64,000 bases of DNA, taken from assembly GCA_018292915.2 (NCBI GenBank), contig JACVVK020000437.1, forward strand, positions 62,001 through 126,000. The letters run 5' to 3'. Numbering within the stretch: the first letter of the stretch is position 1; each line of letters starts with the position of its first letter. A program made the translations under genes and the position numbers. Below, piece by piece: positions 31,274 through 43,058 of the stretch. Origin of the DNA: Batillaria attramentaria (lineage: Eukaryota > Mollusca > Gastropoda > Batillariidae). The notes beneath the pieces were generated by a model. That model was given only the letters and a program-made list of their open reading frames with translations. It made no database searches and was not told the DNA's origin.

Positions 31274-31984
31274 CAGCAGTCTTTGTATGGAAGTGTCACA
31301 GTAAATGGACTCTGTCAAGAAATATGATCCCCATTCTGCAAAGGAGAAGTTCACGCAACGCATCGCTCTGTCACCGCGACGTGACGCACGGGCTGAGAGA
31401 GGCCATATCCTGCTAGTGTAATATTATAACTACTTGGAATTACTCCCGGGGCATTCAGTGAGAAATCCGGCCCTGTACTTTTCTTGTGCGGGGGTATATT
31501 ATCATTTACGTTTGAGGCAATGCGACAATCCTAGCAGTGGTCGTTGGGTGTTTACTTTTTCTTTGACTTCCTACGGTCGTGGTGGGTTGTTATATCGAGA
31601 AAACTGTCGGATATAAGCTGGTACAATCAGTCAAATTCATTTAGCGACAGCTGTTGTATTCTGTGGTGTGGTTTTCTATTTGTTGGCTGTGGACATACTC
31701 ATTTCGTTTCAGAATTTAGTGGAATTTGTAAGTCAGCTCAGGCTGTGTAGCCAGGTGGGCTCGGCGAATGTATCCTGGACCTTGAATTTGAATCCTTTTT
31801 GTCAGTCACAGCGGCAAATTTTCAGACCCTAGCTTTGGAATCAGTCAAGCCTGCAGCAAGTTATCAGTCATAGGTTTGTTCCAGCTCAGCATTCAGCGAG
31901 TCTTGCTTGAGACAGCAGATTGATACAATTTCAGGTGAGAAGAAGTGAGATGTGAAATGACGCGAAACCAAAACCTCTTTCTAG

Positions 31985-32366
31985 AATGAATTACACCAGA
32001 CAGTTGAGCAAATCGGATACAGACATTGTGACGTTCTCATCTGGACTAAACTTCAGACAGCGCGTTTCGGAAGAACCGGCTCGCTTTTACTCAGCAAGAA
32101 ATCTGCATGGCGTCAATTTTGAAGATTCTTTGGAGGGGTTCATTGTGTCAAAGGGAAGTTTCGAGGAAGTTTATCAGTTTGACAGCAAGTGCTTGTCCGG
32201 TCAGTGTCGTGGAAAGTGCTCAAAATGCCGAAAGGACGACACACATCCACAAACTGTCGAAGATCCGAAACCGAAACCGGTTTCGAATGTTAACCAACAT
32301 CGTCCGCTGAGGAGAACAAGAAGTTGGGAATACGTTTACATACCAAATCTTCCCTACGTTCCTGAG
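31985..32366 (+). CDS. Exon of unidentified gene (127 codons)
   Basis: Bounded by a good acceptor (CTCTTTCTAG, first base 31985) and a consensus donor (GAG then GTAAGT at 32367). The ATG at 31986-31988 opens 127 codons without interruption and leaves in phase 0, so this could be the first coding exon after a 5' UTR exon. The product is soluble-looking and Ser/Arg-rich, with a central Cys-rich stretch (five Cys within about 20 residues around SGQCRGKCSKC), a basic Arg-Arg-Thr-Arg patch and a Tyr/Pro-rich end. I do not recognise the family. The GGxFEEVYQFDSKC-like part weakly resembles a decayed frame near 2970-3025 (EDFQFDAKC). It may belong to the same gene as the terminal exon near 48 kb, whose start is also phase-0 compatible; that is speculative. 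Confidence 0.5.
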
Positions 32367-32399
32367 GTAAGTGATTAATTATATGAGTTCAAATTTGTT

Positions 32400-33540
32400 T
32401 CAGCGAAACGGAATCATTTGTCTCACTTTGGGGGAGGTTTATGTGCCCGACAAACACTATACTACTCCAATGTTGCACGGTTGTCCCTCCTGATGCTCCA
32501 GATTCATAGAAACCAGCGCATTTATGAAAAGTTTGATGCTCTTTTTGTGTCATTTTCAGAGTTTTCGGTTGGGGGGGGGGGGGGGGGTTGGGCATATTCA
32601 CGGTGTGTGCGCCGTTGAAATGACACGATACAACGTTAGCGACAACTCCACTTGAAAACAAGAACCCATCCCCGAACAACGTTTTACAGTAGTTATTTCC
32701 CTTGCTGCACAGCGTGGCAAGTGGTTGAGACAGGTCTTATTTATTTTTATTTGGTGTCTGTGTCGCTGATCAATGCAGTTGGATGCGGTAGCATATACGT
32801 ATAGCACAAATACTTCATAATTGTGTTTCCTTTTATCAGTACAAATAGATTGATCCAGTCAATTTCCGGGCGAGACATTGTTAAACCTTAAACAAATTGA
32901 AACTCAAATGTTTTGAGTTGTTTAAGTGTTTTTCTTACACATACCAAAACTTTACCAAATTCGGTTGGGGCAAAATTTGTCTTTTTGGGTCTTAAAAATG
33001 GCAGCCGAGTTGAAATTGGACGAAATGACGAACTGACTGTTTTGAACACCTGTGGCAAATATTTACCACAGTTATGGTCTAAAAATAAAAATAAGCATCA
33101 TACTAGTTTGCTATTAACTTTTGACAAGAAAAAAAGAAGTAGAAATGTAACAAAATGATAATACGGCAAGAAAATTCGTAAATTATCACAGATGATTTGA
33201 ACTTTCGCCGCACATTCACTTAACTTTTCTTCAACATGAAATGTACAACATCAAAATACTGAATGCAGTCTGATTCTGCCATGTATTAAGCATACAAAAC
33301 AATCTTTTCATGGATTCAAAACATATTTTTTCAAGATTGTTCTGACTCATTACCCTTCCCACACCCCAACCTCACTACCCGCCGTCCGGTATTCCTCAAA
33401 GTACACTCAGTTACACCAGACTGCTTTCATACATGTTGGTACATTCCGTGCCTCTTTCAACTGATGTACCAGTCAAACAGTGCTTTGCAAAACTTTATAG
33501 AGGCAACAGAATAGTAGTCGTGGATTCTTGCACATCTGTT
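32400..33540. other. No gene seen; poly(G) near 32570
   Basis: AT-rich, mostly single-copy-looking sequence downstream of the exon ending at 32366. Short open frames without splice support. Confidence 0.5.
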
Positions 33541-33546
33541 CTTGCC

Positions 33547-34094
33547 TCAGTAGAGCTCTTTGTCATCGTCATCATCATCTTCTTCACCGTCTTGCCTCCA
33601 GGGCGCAGAATTTACACTGCTCTCTCCCCGACAATGACCGCATGCTGCTGTACACACCAGTCCATGTTTCCGGCATGTACACTGTGATGTGGCACAATTC
33701 CCTTTACAGTTGCAGCGGATTACATTGAGTAGATCCTCCGGTGCAGCAGGCATATCACTTGGGACAGGCAACAGCATGCCTTTGTCAACCACCCAGCCCC
33801 AGTCTTCTGGGTTCAGTTGCAGATGTTGATCGAGATCTTTCCATACTTGCACCTGGTGGAATGCGCGGAAACAGTGGAATTTTGCTGATGATGAAGATGG
33901 AGGGAGGGAACTTGGATGGGCGTTTTTTGCAGAAATAGCAATCTTCTGCATGTACTTGACATATCTGAGGTGACCAAGACTGTCATCAGCTGTGCCACCA
34001 TACAACTCCACAATAGCTCTTTCTCCTGCTTCTCTGATTTCTTCATGGGTGCTTTGTTTTTCAAATACATCTGCCAGGTTCTGGAAGGATTTAC
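33547..34094 (-). CDS. Terminal exon with CXC/Tesmin-like Cys-rich motif
   Basis: Minus-strand open frame from a plausible acceptor (GCTGCTACAG; first base 34094, phase 1) to TGA at 33549-33547. It encodes about 182 residues: a segment with AGERAIVELYGG, an aromatic stretch (FHQVQVWKDLDQ), a W-G-W motif in PEDWGWVVDKG, then a cysteine array (RCNCKGNCATSQCTC, then CGHCRG) and an acidic Asp/Glu tail. The Cys spacing recalls CXC (Tesmin/TSO1-like) zinc-binding domains, and the whole block resembles the C-terminus of uncharacterised arthropod and mollusc proteins that I associate with repetitive or transposon-borne genes. No further upstream exon was identified, so this may be the end of a longer gene or a stranded fragment. 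Function unknown. Confidence 0.55.
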
Positions 34095-34130
34095 CTGTAG
34101 CAGCCCGAGGATATCAAAATGTCTATTTTA

Positions 34131-35400
34131 CATGTAGACGCCCATTCACTCACTAATGGGGACCGTTATTATGCTGCTGCAGCTGCTACGCTTGACAGAT
34201 CATGTGCAGACGTACATCATGATTTAGGGAAATGGTCTAGCATCACAAAAACATTATTTTAAAGATACCCCTCCGCTTAAAATTGTATCGCACTCAGAAA
34301 ATGTCGGACATTTTCATTAATTCCTGTTTTAGAGGTACAGGTAAAGAAATCAGACAAAATTAATTTAAGCTTCAAGTGAAATAATACTTCGCAAATGCCA
34401 ATAAAAAACAATCGACGCCAAAGAAAATCTGTGAAATCTCTTTTATTTTCAACGTGTTTTTCCATCGGAACAAACGCCGTTAAGCTGGCCTTTTTTGTGG
34501 ACATTTTCACATTTAGGAATGCAGTTCAGTACTGCCAAAGTGCATGGAAAATATGTAGAGCACAACCTCAAGTCTATAGTAGTATGTGACTGAATTCATT
34601 TCAATTGTTATGAGGTATGTTAATCACACGGCAAACATGTTTTCAAGGTCAAAGTCACTGGTTTGTCTATTTACTCCAAAACATTTTACTTCATCGCTCA
34701 GAATAAGCATTTTGGTGCTGCTCACTTTTGTCCCCGTGATTTGATGAGTTCACAGCATCCTCAGAATAAAAATATGACAGCAAAATCTTCATAACTCAAG
34801 CGTGACCTTGACCTTTACTAGAGGTCACCAGAAAGGCATTCTTATCAATGCATATTGGTCAAATGTTATGCCAAAAGTTGTATTTACAAAATTTTCACCC
34901 AGTCACTATGACCTTTACTCCAAAGGTCAAGGTCACCAAAGGTGTACACAAGAAATCTTCTCATACGAACATCGTTTGTGCTAATTTTGTTTTGCCTGGT
35001 GCTTGTGACTGCTTGTTCTTTTGCTTATTCTAACAGAGCGATGAAAAAAAAATGTTTGGGAGTAAACAGACAAACCGATGACCTTGACCTTGTAGACATG
35101 TTTGCCGTGTGATTAACATACGTCATACTACTTCAGATGAATTCAGCCACTTACTACTGTAGACTTGATGTTGTGTTCTACATACTTTCCATCACATTTT
35201 GCCAGTAATGTGTGCCAGTATTTTTCATCCGTAAATTTGAGGATGTCCAAAAAAAGGCAAAATAACGGCGTTTGTTCCCAAGGAAAAACACGTTGAAAAT
35301 AAAAGAGATTTCACAGATTTGCTTTTATGTCTTTTTTGTGCATCGGTGGACGTTTACTTAGTTTCGTTGACATTTTGTAGGCCATCATGTAGACCTCAGC
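34131..35400. repeat. Large foldback element with AGGTCA-type half sites
   Basis: Arms at about 34425-34660 and 35076-35322 are inverted copies (CTGTGAAATCTCTTTTATTTT left, AAAATAAAAGAGATTTCACAG right; also GGTATGTTAATCACACGGC). The loop has several TGACCT/AGGTCA words: AAGGTCAAAGTCA near 34646, TGACCTTGACCT near 34803, AGGTCAAGGTCA near 34924 and TGACCTTGACCT near 35079. The left flank at about 34131-34345 is repeated in inverted orientation at about 38870-39090. Confidence 0.8.
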
Positions 35401-35860
35401 CGACATGCACTACTCGTGAAAATATTTTCACAACAATTCATTACCATCTTTCGTGCCAGTCACTATATATGACACTGTATAACATATAGGCCGATTGCCC
35501 TTAAACTCTATTAGCTAAGATATTTTCTCAGTGTCGCGGATCATTTTCCCTTGTCCATAGGGTGATGAACGTGCTGCTATTATCACGTGTCCACTGAAAA
35601 GCACCTCCTGCTGCACATTGATATTTTTGTATGTCCAGGGCCGTTTTGTGGTGGCCACAGAGTAATGACTGTGCTGCTAAGATCATAGCCGCACAACACA
35701 TTAATATTCAGGCATTCAGCCGGCCAAAGTATGCACTCATGAATGAGTGCAACTGTCTACCCGTCACACAAACCCTAACTGCGCGGACCTAATTGTTGTA
35801 TAACTTGATACGGAGTCGTCGTATGCCGTGATCTTTCTGGAATGAGGCTCCATTGGGACT
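35401..35860. other. No gene seen
   Basis: Possible continuation of the foldback or its host sequence. No exon recognised. Confidence 0.4.
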
Positions 35861-35861
35861 C

Positions 35862-35915
<54 letters not shown>

Positions 35916-35925
35916 CGCGCGCGCT
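35862..35925. repeat. (GT)n microsatellite at the 3' side of the RTE element
   Basis: On the minus strand this is a CA array shortly after the LINE stop codon, in the position where RTE-type elements often carry simple-repeat tails. Confidence 0.9.
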
Positions 35926-35972
35926 CCAGCTCTTAACTGACCCAAGATAAATTCCTAGACTAATGCCTGGTA

Positions 35973-37510
35973 TTACTTAGGGGGCTTAGGCCCCTGGCTC
36001 CACGTGGAGCATAGGCCATCGACAACCCTTCGCCATCGCACTCTGTTCTGGGCTATTCTTGCCACTCCAGTCCAGTTGGTCCCCTGCTTATATAACTCTG
36101 CCTCAGTGTCCCGCCTCCAGCTGTTGCGAGGCCGGCCTCTCTTCCTTTTCCCCTGTGGGTTCCATGTCAGGGCTTGGCGTGTGGTGCTGGATGCTGGCTT
36201 CCTGAGGGTGTGTCCAATCCAGCCCCACTTCCTCCGCAGGATCTGCTTGGCCGCTGGTTCCTGCCCTGCTCGCTCCCACAGCTCTTCGTTCCGGATCTTC
36301 TCTGGCCATCGGATGTTGAAGATGCGCCTCAGACAGGTGTTGAGAAATGACTGGATCTTCTGCTGCATCGTCTTCGTTGTCCTCCATGTTTCGCATCCGT
36401 AGAGCAGAACTGACTTCACGTTGGAGTTGAAGATGCGAAGTTTGGTTCTTATGCTGACAACTTTGGATGCCCAGATGTTCTTCAGCATGACCATTGCTGC
36501 TCTTGCCTTGCCGATTCTGGCTGTGACGTCTCGGTCTGTGCCTCCCTGTCCATCAACCACACTCCCCAGGTAGACAAAGGACTCTACCTCCCTGATGGAC
36601 TCTCCACCGACTGTGACTGGTGTGTTGGCAGTGGTGTTGATCTTCATCAGCTCGGTTTTCCTCCTGTTGATCTTGAGCCCTGTTCCGGCTGATGTGGCTT
36701 CCAGGCATGTAGTCTTGTCCTGCATCTGGCTGTGGCTATGAGACAGGAGCGCCAGGTCGTCCGCAAAGTCGAGGTCATCCAGCTGCGTCCAGAGTGTCCA
36801 CTGTATCCCGTTTTTCCTGCCTGTTGTGGTGGTCTTCATGATCCAGTCGATGACCAGGAGGAAGAGGAACGGGGACAACAGGCATCCCTGGCGGACTCCG
36901 GTCTTCACCTCAAAGCTTTCTGACAACTGGCCGGCATGGGCAATCCTGCAGCTCATGTCTTTGTAGGTGCACTGGATCAGGGAGATGATCTTCCCGGGAA
37001 CTCCATAGTGCCTTAGCAGCTTCCACAGCGCCTCTCTGTCTACACTGTCGAAGGCCTTCTCATAGTCTATGAAGTTGATGTAGAGGGGGGAGTTCCACTC
37101 CAGTGACTGCTCAACGATGATGCGTAGGCTGGCGATCTGGTCAGCGCAGGACCTGTTCCTGCGAAAGCCCGCCTGCTGGTCTCGGAGCATAGGGTCGACT
37201 GCCTCCCTCATCCTCTCCAGTAGAATTCTGTTGAGAACCTTGCCTGGCACTGACAGGAGCATGATCCCTCGGTAGTTGCTGCAGTCCCTGAGGTCCCCTT
37301 TCTTTGGCAGCTTGATGACGATCCCTTCTTTCCACTGGGCTGGCACCTCTTCCTTCTCCCAGATCTTGCTGAATAGGCTGTGCAGCATGTTGACGGCTGT
37401 CTCTGTGTCTGCTTTGATGGCTTCTGCTGGTATCTCGTCCGGCCCTGCAGCTTTCCCATTTCTCAGTGTCATGATGGCTTTCCTGATCTCAATGCCTGGT
37501 ATGCAGGAGG
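35973..37510 (-). mobile_element. RTE-type non-LTR retrotransposon, 5'-truncated, intact RT frame
   Basis: A single uninterrupted minus-strand frame of about 500 codons ends with a stop at 35973. It encodes most of a reverse transcriptase: GPDEIPAEAIK and NYRGIMLLS finger motifs, QAGFRRNRSCADQI, a palm strand FIDYEKAFDSVD, TGVRQGCLLSPFLF, the FADD catalytic box (the Y of the usual YADD is F), a thumb region ending LYGCETW, and the C-terminal WGWIGHTLRK...GKRKRGRPR...W region typical of RTE-like ORFs. The apurinic endonuclease domain expected upstream is absent; the frame becomes unrelated near 37510. The first Met is not a true start. The frame is free of stops and frameshifts, so insertion is likely recent. 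Clade assignment is from motif memory. Confidence 0.85.
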
Positions 37511-38160
37511 CAATTAAATGCAGATGTCTTGTATTGATGTGAGTACAGTTTCCCCTTAGTCAGTACTTGGGATACTGAGATGGTGTAACTGTAAGACGTG
37601 AAAACAAAACTTCTTGCGGCGTTTCGCAATGTCTGGGTGCGCAACCATGCAACCGTATATACGGTCCGACAGCTTCAGTTTCAGTACTCCCCTCGAGAAA
37701 ACGGGAGAGGGATGCCCGGGCTACATGACTTTCCAAAATGGCACTGAAGAGATCGTGAGTCATCTCTCTGTTGGGTCTGTACTAGGAGCAGGAGATATCT
37801 GCCTAGTTAATGTACGTATTTGCACCGTAACAACGACAACTGCGGTTGTTCTGGTCACAAAATAATAGTAATTCTCAGTCTAGCCCAAGGAACAGCGAGT
37901 CTGTTGAGTTTTCAAAGGCATCGAAGTCGTACTGTCGAGGCACACACTGGAACTGTGCCGGTATCCCGTTCCTGTCTATCCGCAATGTACCCTTCTGTGA
38001 ACCCTCTAGTACGGCGTCTACTCGTACAGCGTCTCGGGAAAAAACATGGAAGGGTCTTCGTCGAAGTTGTTGAAGGGCAAAAGGGCAAAGGTCATGTCCT
38101 TGGCTGCCGTGGCAACGTTCGGCAGATCCTCGCCGTGCGGAATGTGGTACACGCCAAGCG
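37511..38160. other. No gene seen
   Basis: Sequence between the LINE truncation point and MITE-1 copy 2. Open frames at 37820-38164 lack splice or homology support. Confidence 0.45.
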
Positions 38161-38775
38161 TTAAGGCCGTTCTTAACCGGGCGAACCACCAGTCTGGCGA
38201 ACTTGTTCGGCGAACTGTGTATTGTATACGAACAGGGCAAGCGCACACACGTACATAGTTCCAGAGGTTCGGCCGGACTAGTTCTCTTTCTTAACCGACC
38301 GTTAATGATATGCATACGTCATCGCCCGAACAAGGCGGACTCGGAAGTTGAGACAATCGTAAACAACCAAAATGGCCGCCTTCGTAGATCGAGACGACCA
38401 GGAATTTGCGGTAGTTATCGTTTTGAGTGAACTCTTGGAAGCCGAGGAAGAGGAGATAAGAGGAAAAGAGCGCAAGAGAGGGAAATGTGAAGTGAGTCGA
38501 TAGCCGCGATGCCGTCCGCCATTTTCCTCAAGTTTGTACATGCGCACAACAGCTCTCCCCGAGCAACCAATCAGAGCGCAGGATCGGCAAAAGGATCGCG
38601 AGGGTTCCCACGACACGCTATGCAGTCCTCGAACCTAGTTCGCCGAACCTTTCGAACCAGGGTTTCCGCACAAGTATTTGGTCGGTTAAGAAACAACGTG
38701 CGCGAACCTAGTTCGCCGTACTCTCCGAACCTAGTTCGCGAACCAAAAGTCTGCCCGGTTAAGAACGGCCTTTAA
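38161..38775 (-). mobile_element. MITE-1, copy 2, with TTAA flanks
   Basis: Full-length, inverted relative to 5455-6069 and highly similar over about 610 bp. TTAA is present at 38161-38164 and 38772-38775. Frames across it are shadows of the element. Confidence 0.9.
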
Positions 38776-40841
38776 CCAGGCAACCAGGTCCTCATCGACG
38801 ATATTTGTCTATTTTTTTTTTATTTGCATTCGCGTAATATTATTTTACTTGAAGTTTCATATTAAGTTTGTCTAATTTCTGTACCTGTACCTCAAAACAG
38901 GAATTAATGAAAATGTCCGACATTTTCTGAATGCGTTTAAATTTGAGGCAAAAAGGTACACTTAAAATAGTATTTTAGGGATGCTGGACCATTTCTTTAA
39001 AACATGATGTGCGTCTGCACATGATCTGTCAAGCGTAGCAGCTGCAGCAGCGTAATATGTCAGCCCGGTCCCCATCAGTAAGAGAATTGGCGTCTATATG
39101 GAAAAAGGAAGATTTGATAACCGAGAGCCGCTACAGGCAAATCTGTTGTCATTACGTTGGACCACCGCAGGGTGTTTGGCCTAACAGATCCAGTAGTCAA
39201 ACTTGAAGTGTGTGCACAATACCTGCTGCAGCGGCGTCGTTTTTAATCTTTGCTGTGTATAGTCAATTTTTGTACCCAACCACAATATGGATTCCCCTCA
39301 TTACCCCTCACAGCCAAAGGGACATAGTGGATGGGCTAGTAACACGTAAATGCCAAGCCTCTCCTCTAAAAGTTGGTAAATAACAAAATACGCTGTGTAC
39401 ACTGTGGCCGTCATATCAGGCTACTTGGTAACCTACCCCCGTAGTGGTTAATGCTCTGTTTAATTAGAAAAAGGTATTTTAAGTCACCTATTTCAAGCAG
39501 TGAAGAGTTCATGAATTTTGATGTGGGATGCACGTTTTCCTTCTTCTGGGATCACTCTACTTTTCCCAGTATGTAGAACAATGACAAGTTAAAACTGGTT
39601 GCTGCTAGCAGCAAAATATAAACCTACCCCCCACGCAGCATGTAATGAAGGAAATGGAAAAAATGGGTAAAAATAATGACCGCTGTAAAGAAGACGTGCT
39701 TGTTTAGATTCACGGATCTTTCTTCATACGACTAGTCATTGTCTTTTCCACCAAGACAAATGTATAAAAAGAAACTGAATCGAGCGTAGCAATTATGGCA
39801 GGCTCTTTGGTAAGCACTGCTTTCAGCCTATATAGGGAACTGATAGCTTCAATTAACGGCCATCTATAAGCAATGAATCTCTCATACAAGTTCCGGAAGA
39901 TAATTCTGAAACACCGAGCATGTGGCCGAATATTATATTATTATATCATATTATACTTGTTTTTGCGGATACACCTTATCACAGCAACCAATCAAGTGTC
40001 CCTACTCCCATCATTACGCATACTCAGCCATTATTAAACAGGTTGCACTTTCGATGGCTGTTTGTGACAAAAGTACAATAGAGATTTCAATGAACTTTTG
40101 ATATGACACAACTGGGATACTATTCTTAAGTGTGCACGGCTCTTTGAGAAAAACCGTTCACTACTCACAACGCAGCAACTACTTTAATAAGTACACCCCC
40201 AAAATATCGCTACCGAAAAAAAGTGCTCACTTGGATATCATATTCCATACTTACCTGCGCATGCGGTGACAAGGGAACTTCACAACACCAAAGAAGCGTT
40301 TCCTGGCTAAATTGTTCAATGTTCGTAAATGTTTTCCGCGATACATGTCACCTGCAGTGACCTGCCAAGTGCACAAGCATCAAATACAGTCGTTTTACAG
40401 GGCCCTTTATCTCAACGGCCAAACTGATGGCCGCAATTATCCACGAAGCATCATTCTGAGTGGTATGAAATTTCTGTATGTCAGCAATGCATGTCTTGTC
40501 TAACAATAACAGTTTTTAGACCGGAATTCTGCGCATTTCTGTACCCGCAAACACGCATACTTTGTGCACACCCTCAAAAGCCCACTTATAGGGCTCATAT
40601 AGTGAAAATGGCAAGATAAACGGTCACTTTTATAAAACTTTGCCCCAGCCTATTTTGGTAAAGTTTTTTTTTGTAAGTATAAGAATACCATCTAGAATAA
40701 GAATCAGCAGGTTTAAGCTTTGAAGCAATTTGTTTAAGCAGCTGAGCCAGTTTGACTGGACCAGATATATATTACATATTTCAGTTGATTATGCTCAACA
40801 GTTTTTGGCCAAGCTTAGATCGACTTTTTCAGTTTCCGTCG

Positions 40842-40842
<1 letters not shown>
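38776..40842. other. No gene seen; repeat copy at about 38870-39090
   Basis: 38870-39090 is an inverted copy of 34131-34345 (shared CAGGAATTAATGAAAATGTC). The remaining 1.7 kb is AT-rich with no recognised exon, repeat boundary or RNA. Confidence 0.55.
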
Positions 40843-40843
<1 letters not shown>

Positions 40844-40914
<71 letters not shown>

Positions 40915-40936
40915 GTTGTTGTTGTTGTTGTTGTTG
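40844..40936. repeat. (GT)n(TTG)n microsatellite
   Basis: GT array passing into TTG repeats, the same compound order as at 21451-21526. Confidence 0.95.
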
Positions 40937-41695
40937 GGGAGACCGGGGAGGAAGGAAGGACAGGTACAATATGGTTAGCCATCCAGCTGTTTGGTTTGCT
41001 TTTGCTGTGGATCAGCCAGTGTTTGTGTTGTTGCTTTTAGTGTTTTACATTTTGCGGAAAATCTGCTCGTCGGCTAATTAGGTACAAGAGATATTCACAC
41101 TGCTGTGCTCGGCGATGCTGACACATTTTCTGCAGGTGGTCCGTGCATGTGACGCACCTTTTATCTACCGCCTGACCGATCATTAGTCGTTTAAAAGGAA
41201 AGGCGAAGGTGACTCAACTTCAGTGCGGAAGTCACGAAATGTTACCCTCGCTCACCTGTTCCACGTGTACCCCTGTTCGCACTCACGTGAGTTGGGTACT
41301 ATCACCCGTCTCACCCTCTCTTTGCTCTTGGTCCTTGCGAATGCATTGCCACGGGGTGCAGTCAAAATGGCGCGAGTGTTTCGGGTGCATCTCCTCAAGA
41401 TTTATTTGCATTGCTCACCTATCACATCCTTTGTCTTTACCCTATTGTTCTTTTTTTTTTTTTTTTTTTAGTATTACTTGATATATGTATGTAGTAGCAT
41501 GGTCGTGTGTGTGTGTGTGTTTGTGCGTGTTCTACTTACTTAGAGCTCACTTTGTTACTGTATATACTGTATATCAGTAGCCTAGCAAGGACAAGATGTA
41601 AGACAGGTCTGCGTACCTAATCTTTTATCCTTGTAAAATAAAGTTTCGTTCATTCATACAGCTTTGCGTAAGAGCAGTCAAATTTTTGAAGCGCG
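40937..41695. other. No gene seen; possible retroelement tail at 41570-41660
   Basis: AAAATAAAGTTTCGTTCATTCA near 41635 resembles a polyadenylation region or retroelement end. The 41209-41460 frame has no other support. Confidence 0.45.
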
Positions 41696-42087
41696 GGGGC
41701 GGTCGGTGATCTAGTGGTTAAGCGACTTCGTCACCAATTCGAGAGGTCAGGTTCGAGTCCCACTCGGGGCAAAGAATTTTTCCTTCTCGTGCGTGGCACC
41801 GTTCATATGAGCTGATCATCGGGGGTTCTCTCCGGGTACTCCGGCTTTCTTTCCCCCTCTGCTTCGGAAATGTCCAGCACACAAATAAATTGCAATTCAA
41901 ATTCCGAAACTTAAATAGCTGAGCAGACCCTTCGTACAACGTGATTGTAATGTGTTCATGTCCGATGTGGGAGAGAATGCGTGTGATTCACGTGAGCGTG
42001 CATGTTGGGTTCAATTCATGGGGCTTTAAGCCAATTCAAGAAATTGGGTAAAGCGCCGATATAATACTCAGTCATCATTATCATTAT
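41696..42087 (+). mobile_element. SINE-B, full length
   Basis: Head CGGTCGGTGATCTAGTGG with B box GGTTCGAGTCCC, central TTCTCTCCGGGTACTCCGGC, the distal TGAACATGT-type region in forward orientation, and an ATC/ATT-rich tail. Confidence 0.9.
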
Positions 42088-42690
42088 CTGATATCAGTAG
42101 CATAAGAAAAAAAAAACTTGTCCATTTTGACTACACCCCATGGTACTGTCACCCTTCCTGTATTCTCTGTGACTGGTCTTGGTTCTTGCGAATGCATTGC
42201 ATCAGCTCCCGATGATAATTCACTGTAAGCTGTAAGCTTCTGCTTTTTTCCCCCTTGTGGACAGAGTCAACGCCGTGCTGACCTGATATTAAACAAAACT
42301 TTATAGTGAGCCCATGACTGACAAGATTTTTTTTTCTCTCGTGCGTTGTGGGTTTTCCGTTAGTCATGTGTACACGTAATCTCAAGTTAAATTGAAATGC
42401 ACCTAATGATTATGACTCGGCCTGGCAACCAAACTCCACTCAGACCGTACTGGTACAGCTTTACCACCGTCGTGCAAGAAAGGCTGTTGTCATTGTTGCG
42501 TCTGGTCACCTTACTTACTATCTTTAGCATAGTCCGATTCATCTGACTCAGAACCCCTGAGTCAGATTCCTAAATTCACATAGGCTCAGTGTTTGGAGCG
42601 TTGCGGGGCGGCGGGATTTTGACTGTGTGTCGATTGGGTGGCTACTTGGGTTGGAATCAAAGGTGTGACAACTACCTCGTTCAAAATCCC
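42088..42690. other. No gene seen
   Basis: Includes CTGACTCAGAACCCCTGAGTCAG, a near-perfect short palindrome, at 42543-42565. No exon recognised. Confidence 0.45.
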
Positions 42691-42697
42691 GAACGAA

Positions 42698-43058
42698 GTC
42701 GCTGGATGCCATGGAGGTCCGTGTGGTTTGGGACTGCGGGACAGGGCCGCATTCCACGCTTCCTGTCATAAATATCCCGGCATTAACCGGGCCCGGGAAC
42801 TACGGCACCTGCGGTGCCGGCCGTGTAATCACCCACATCATAAGACGTGTCATACCAAGGGAAGCACCCCCAAAGTCGCACCCGTGAAGTGGGTGAAGCT
42901 CGGCTGTGTGGCAACAGCCTCCCCATTGGGCCCATAGCGCACCCACTCTGAGTAGGAGCCGACCTAGGTAGGAAAAATCCCGCTTGCCTCGGCTGGGACT
43001 CGAACCCAGGTCTCCCGGTCCATAGTTCGAAGTGCTAACCACTACCCTACGGGGGCCA
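42698..43058 (-). mobile_element. SINE-D, 3'-truncated
   Basis: Reverse SINE-D with the tRNA-like head at 42990-43058 (B box GGTTCGAGTCCC, minus strand) and body to GTCCGTGTGGTTTGGGAC; the poly(A) end is missing. Confidence 0.85.

Noticed and set aside
35973..37472. Host gene for a reverse-transcriptase-like protein
   Set aside because: All RT motifs in LINE order, no introns and the C-terminal LINE domain show it is a retrotransposon remnant.
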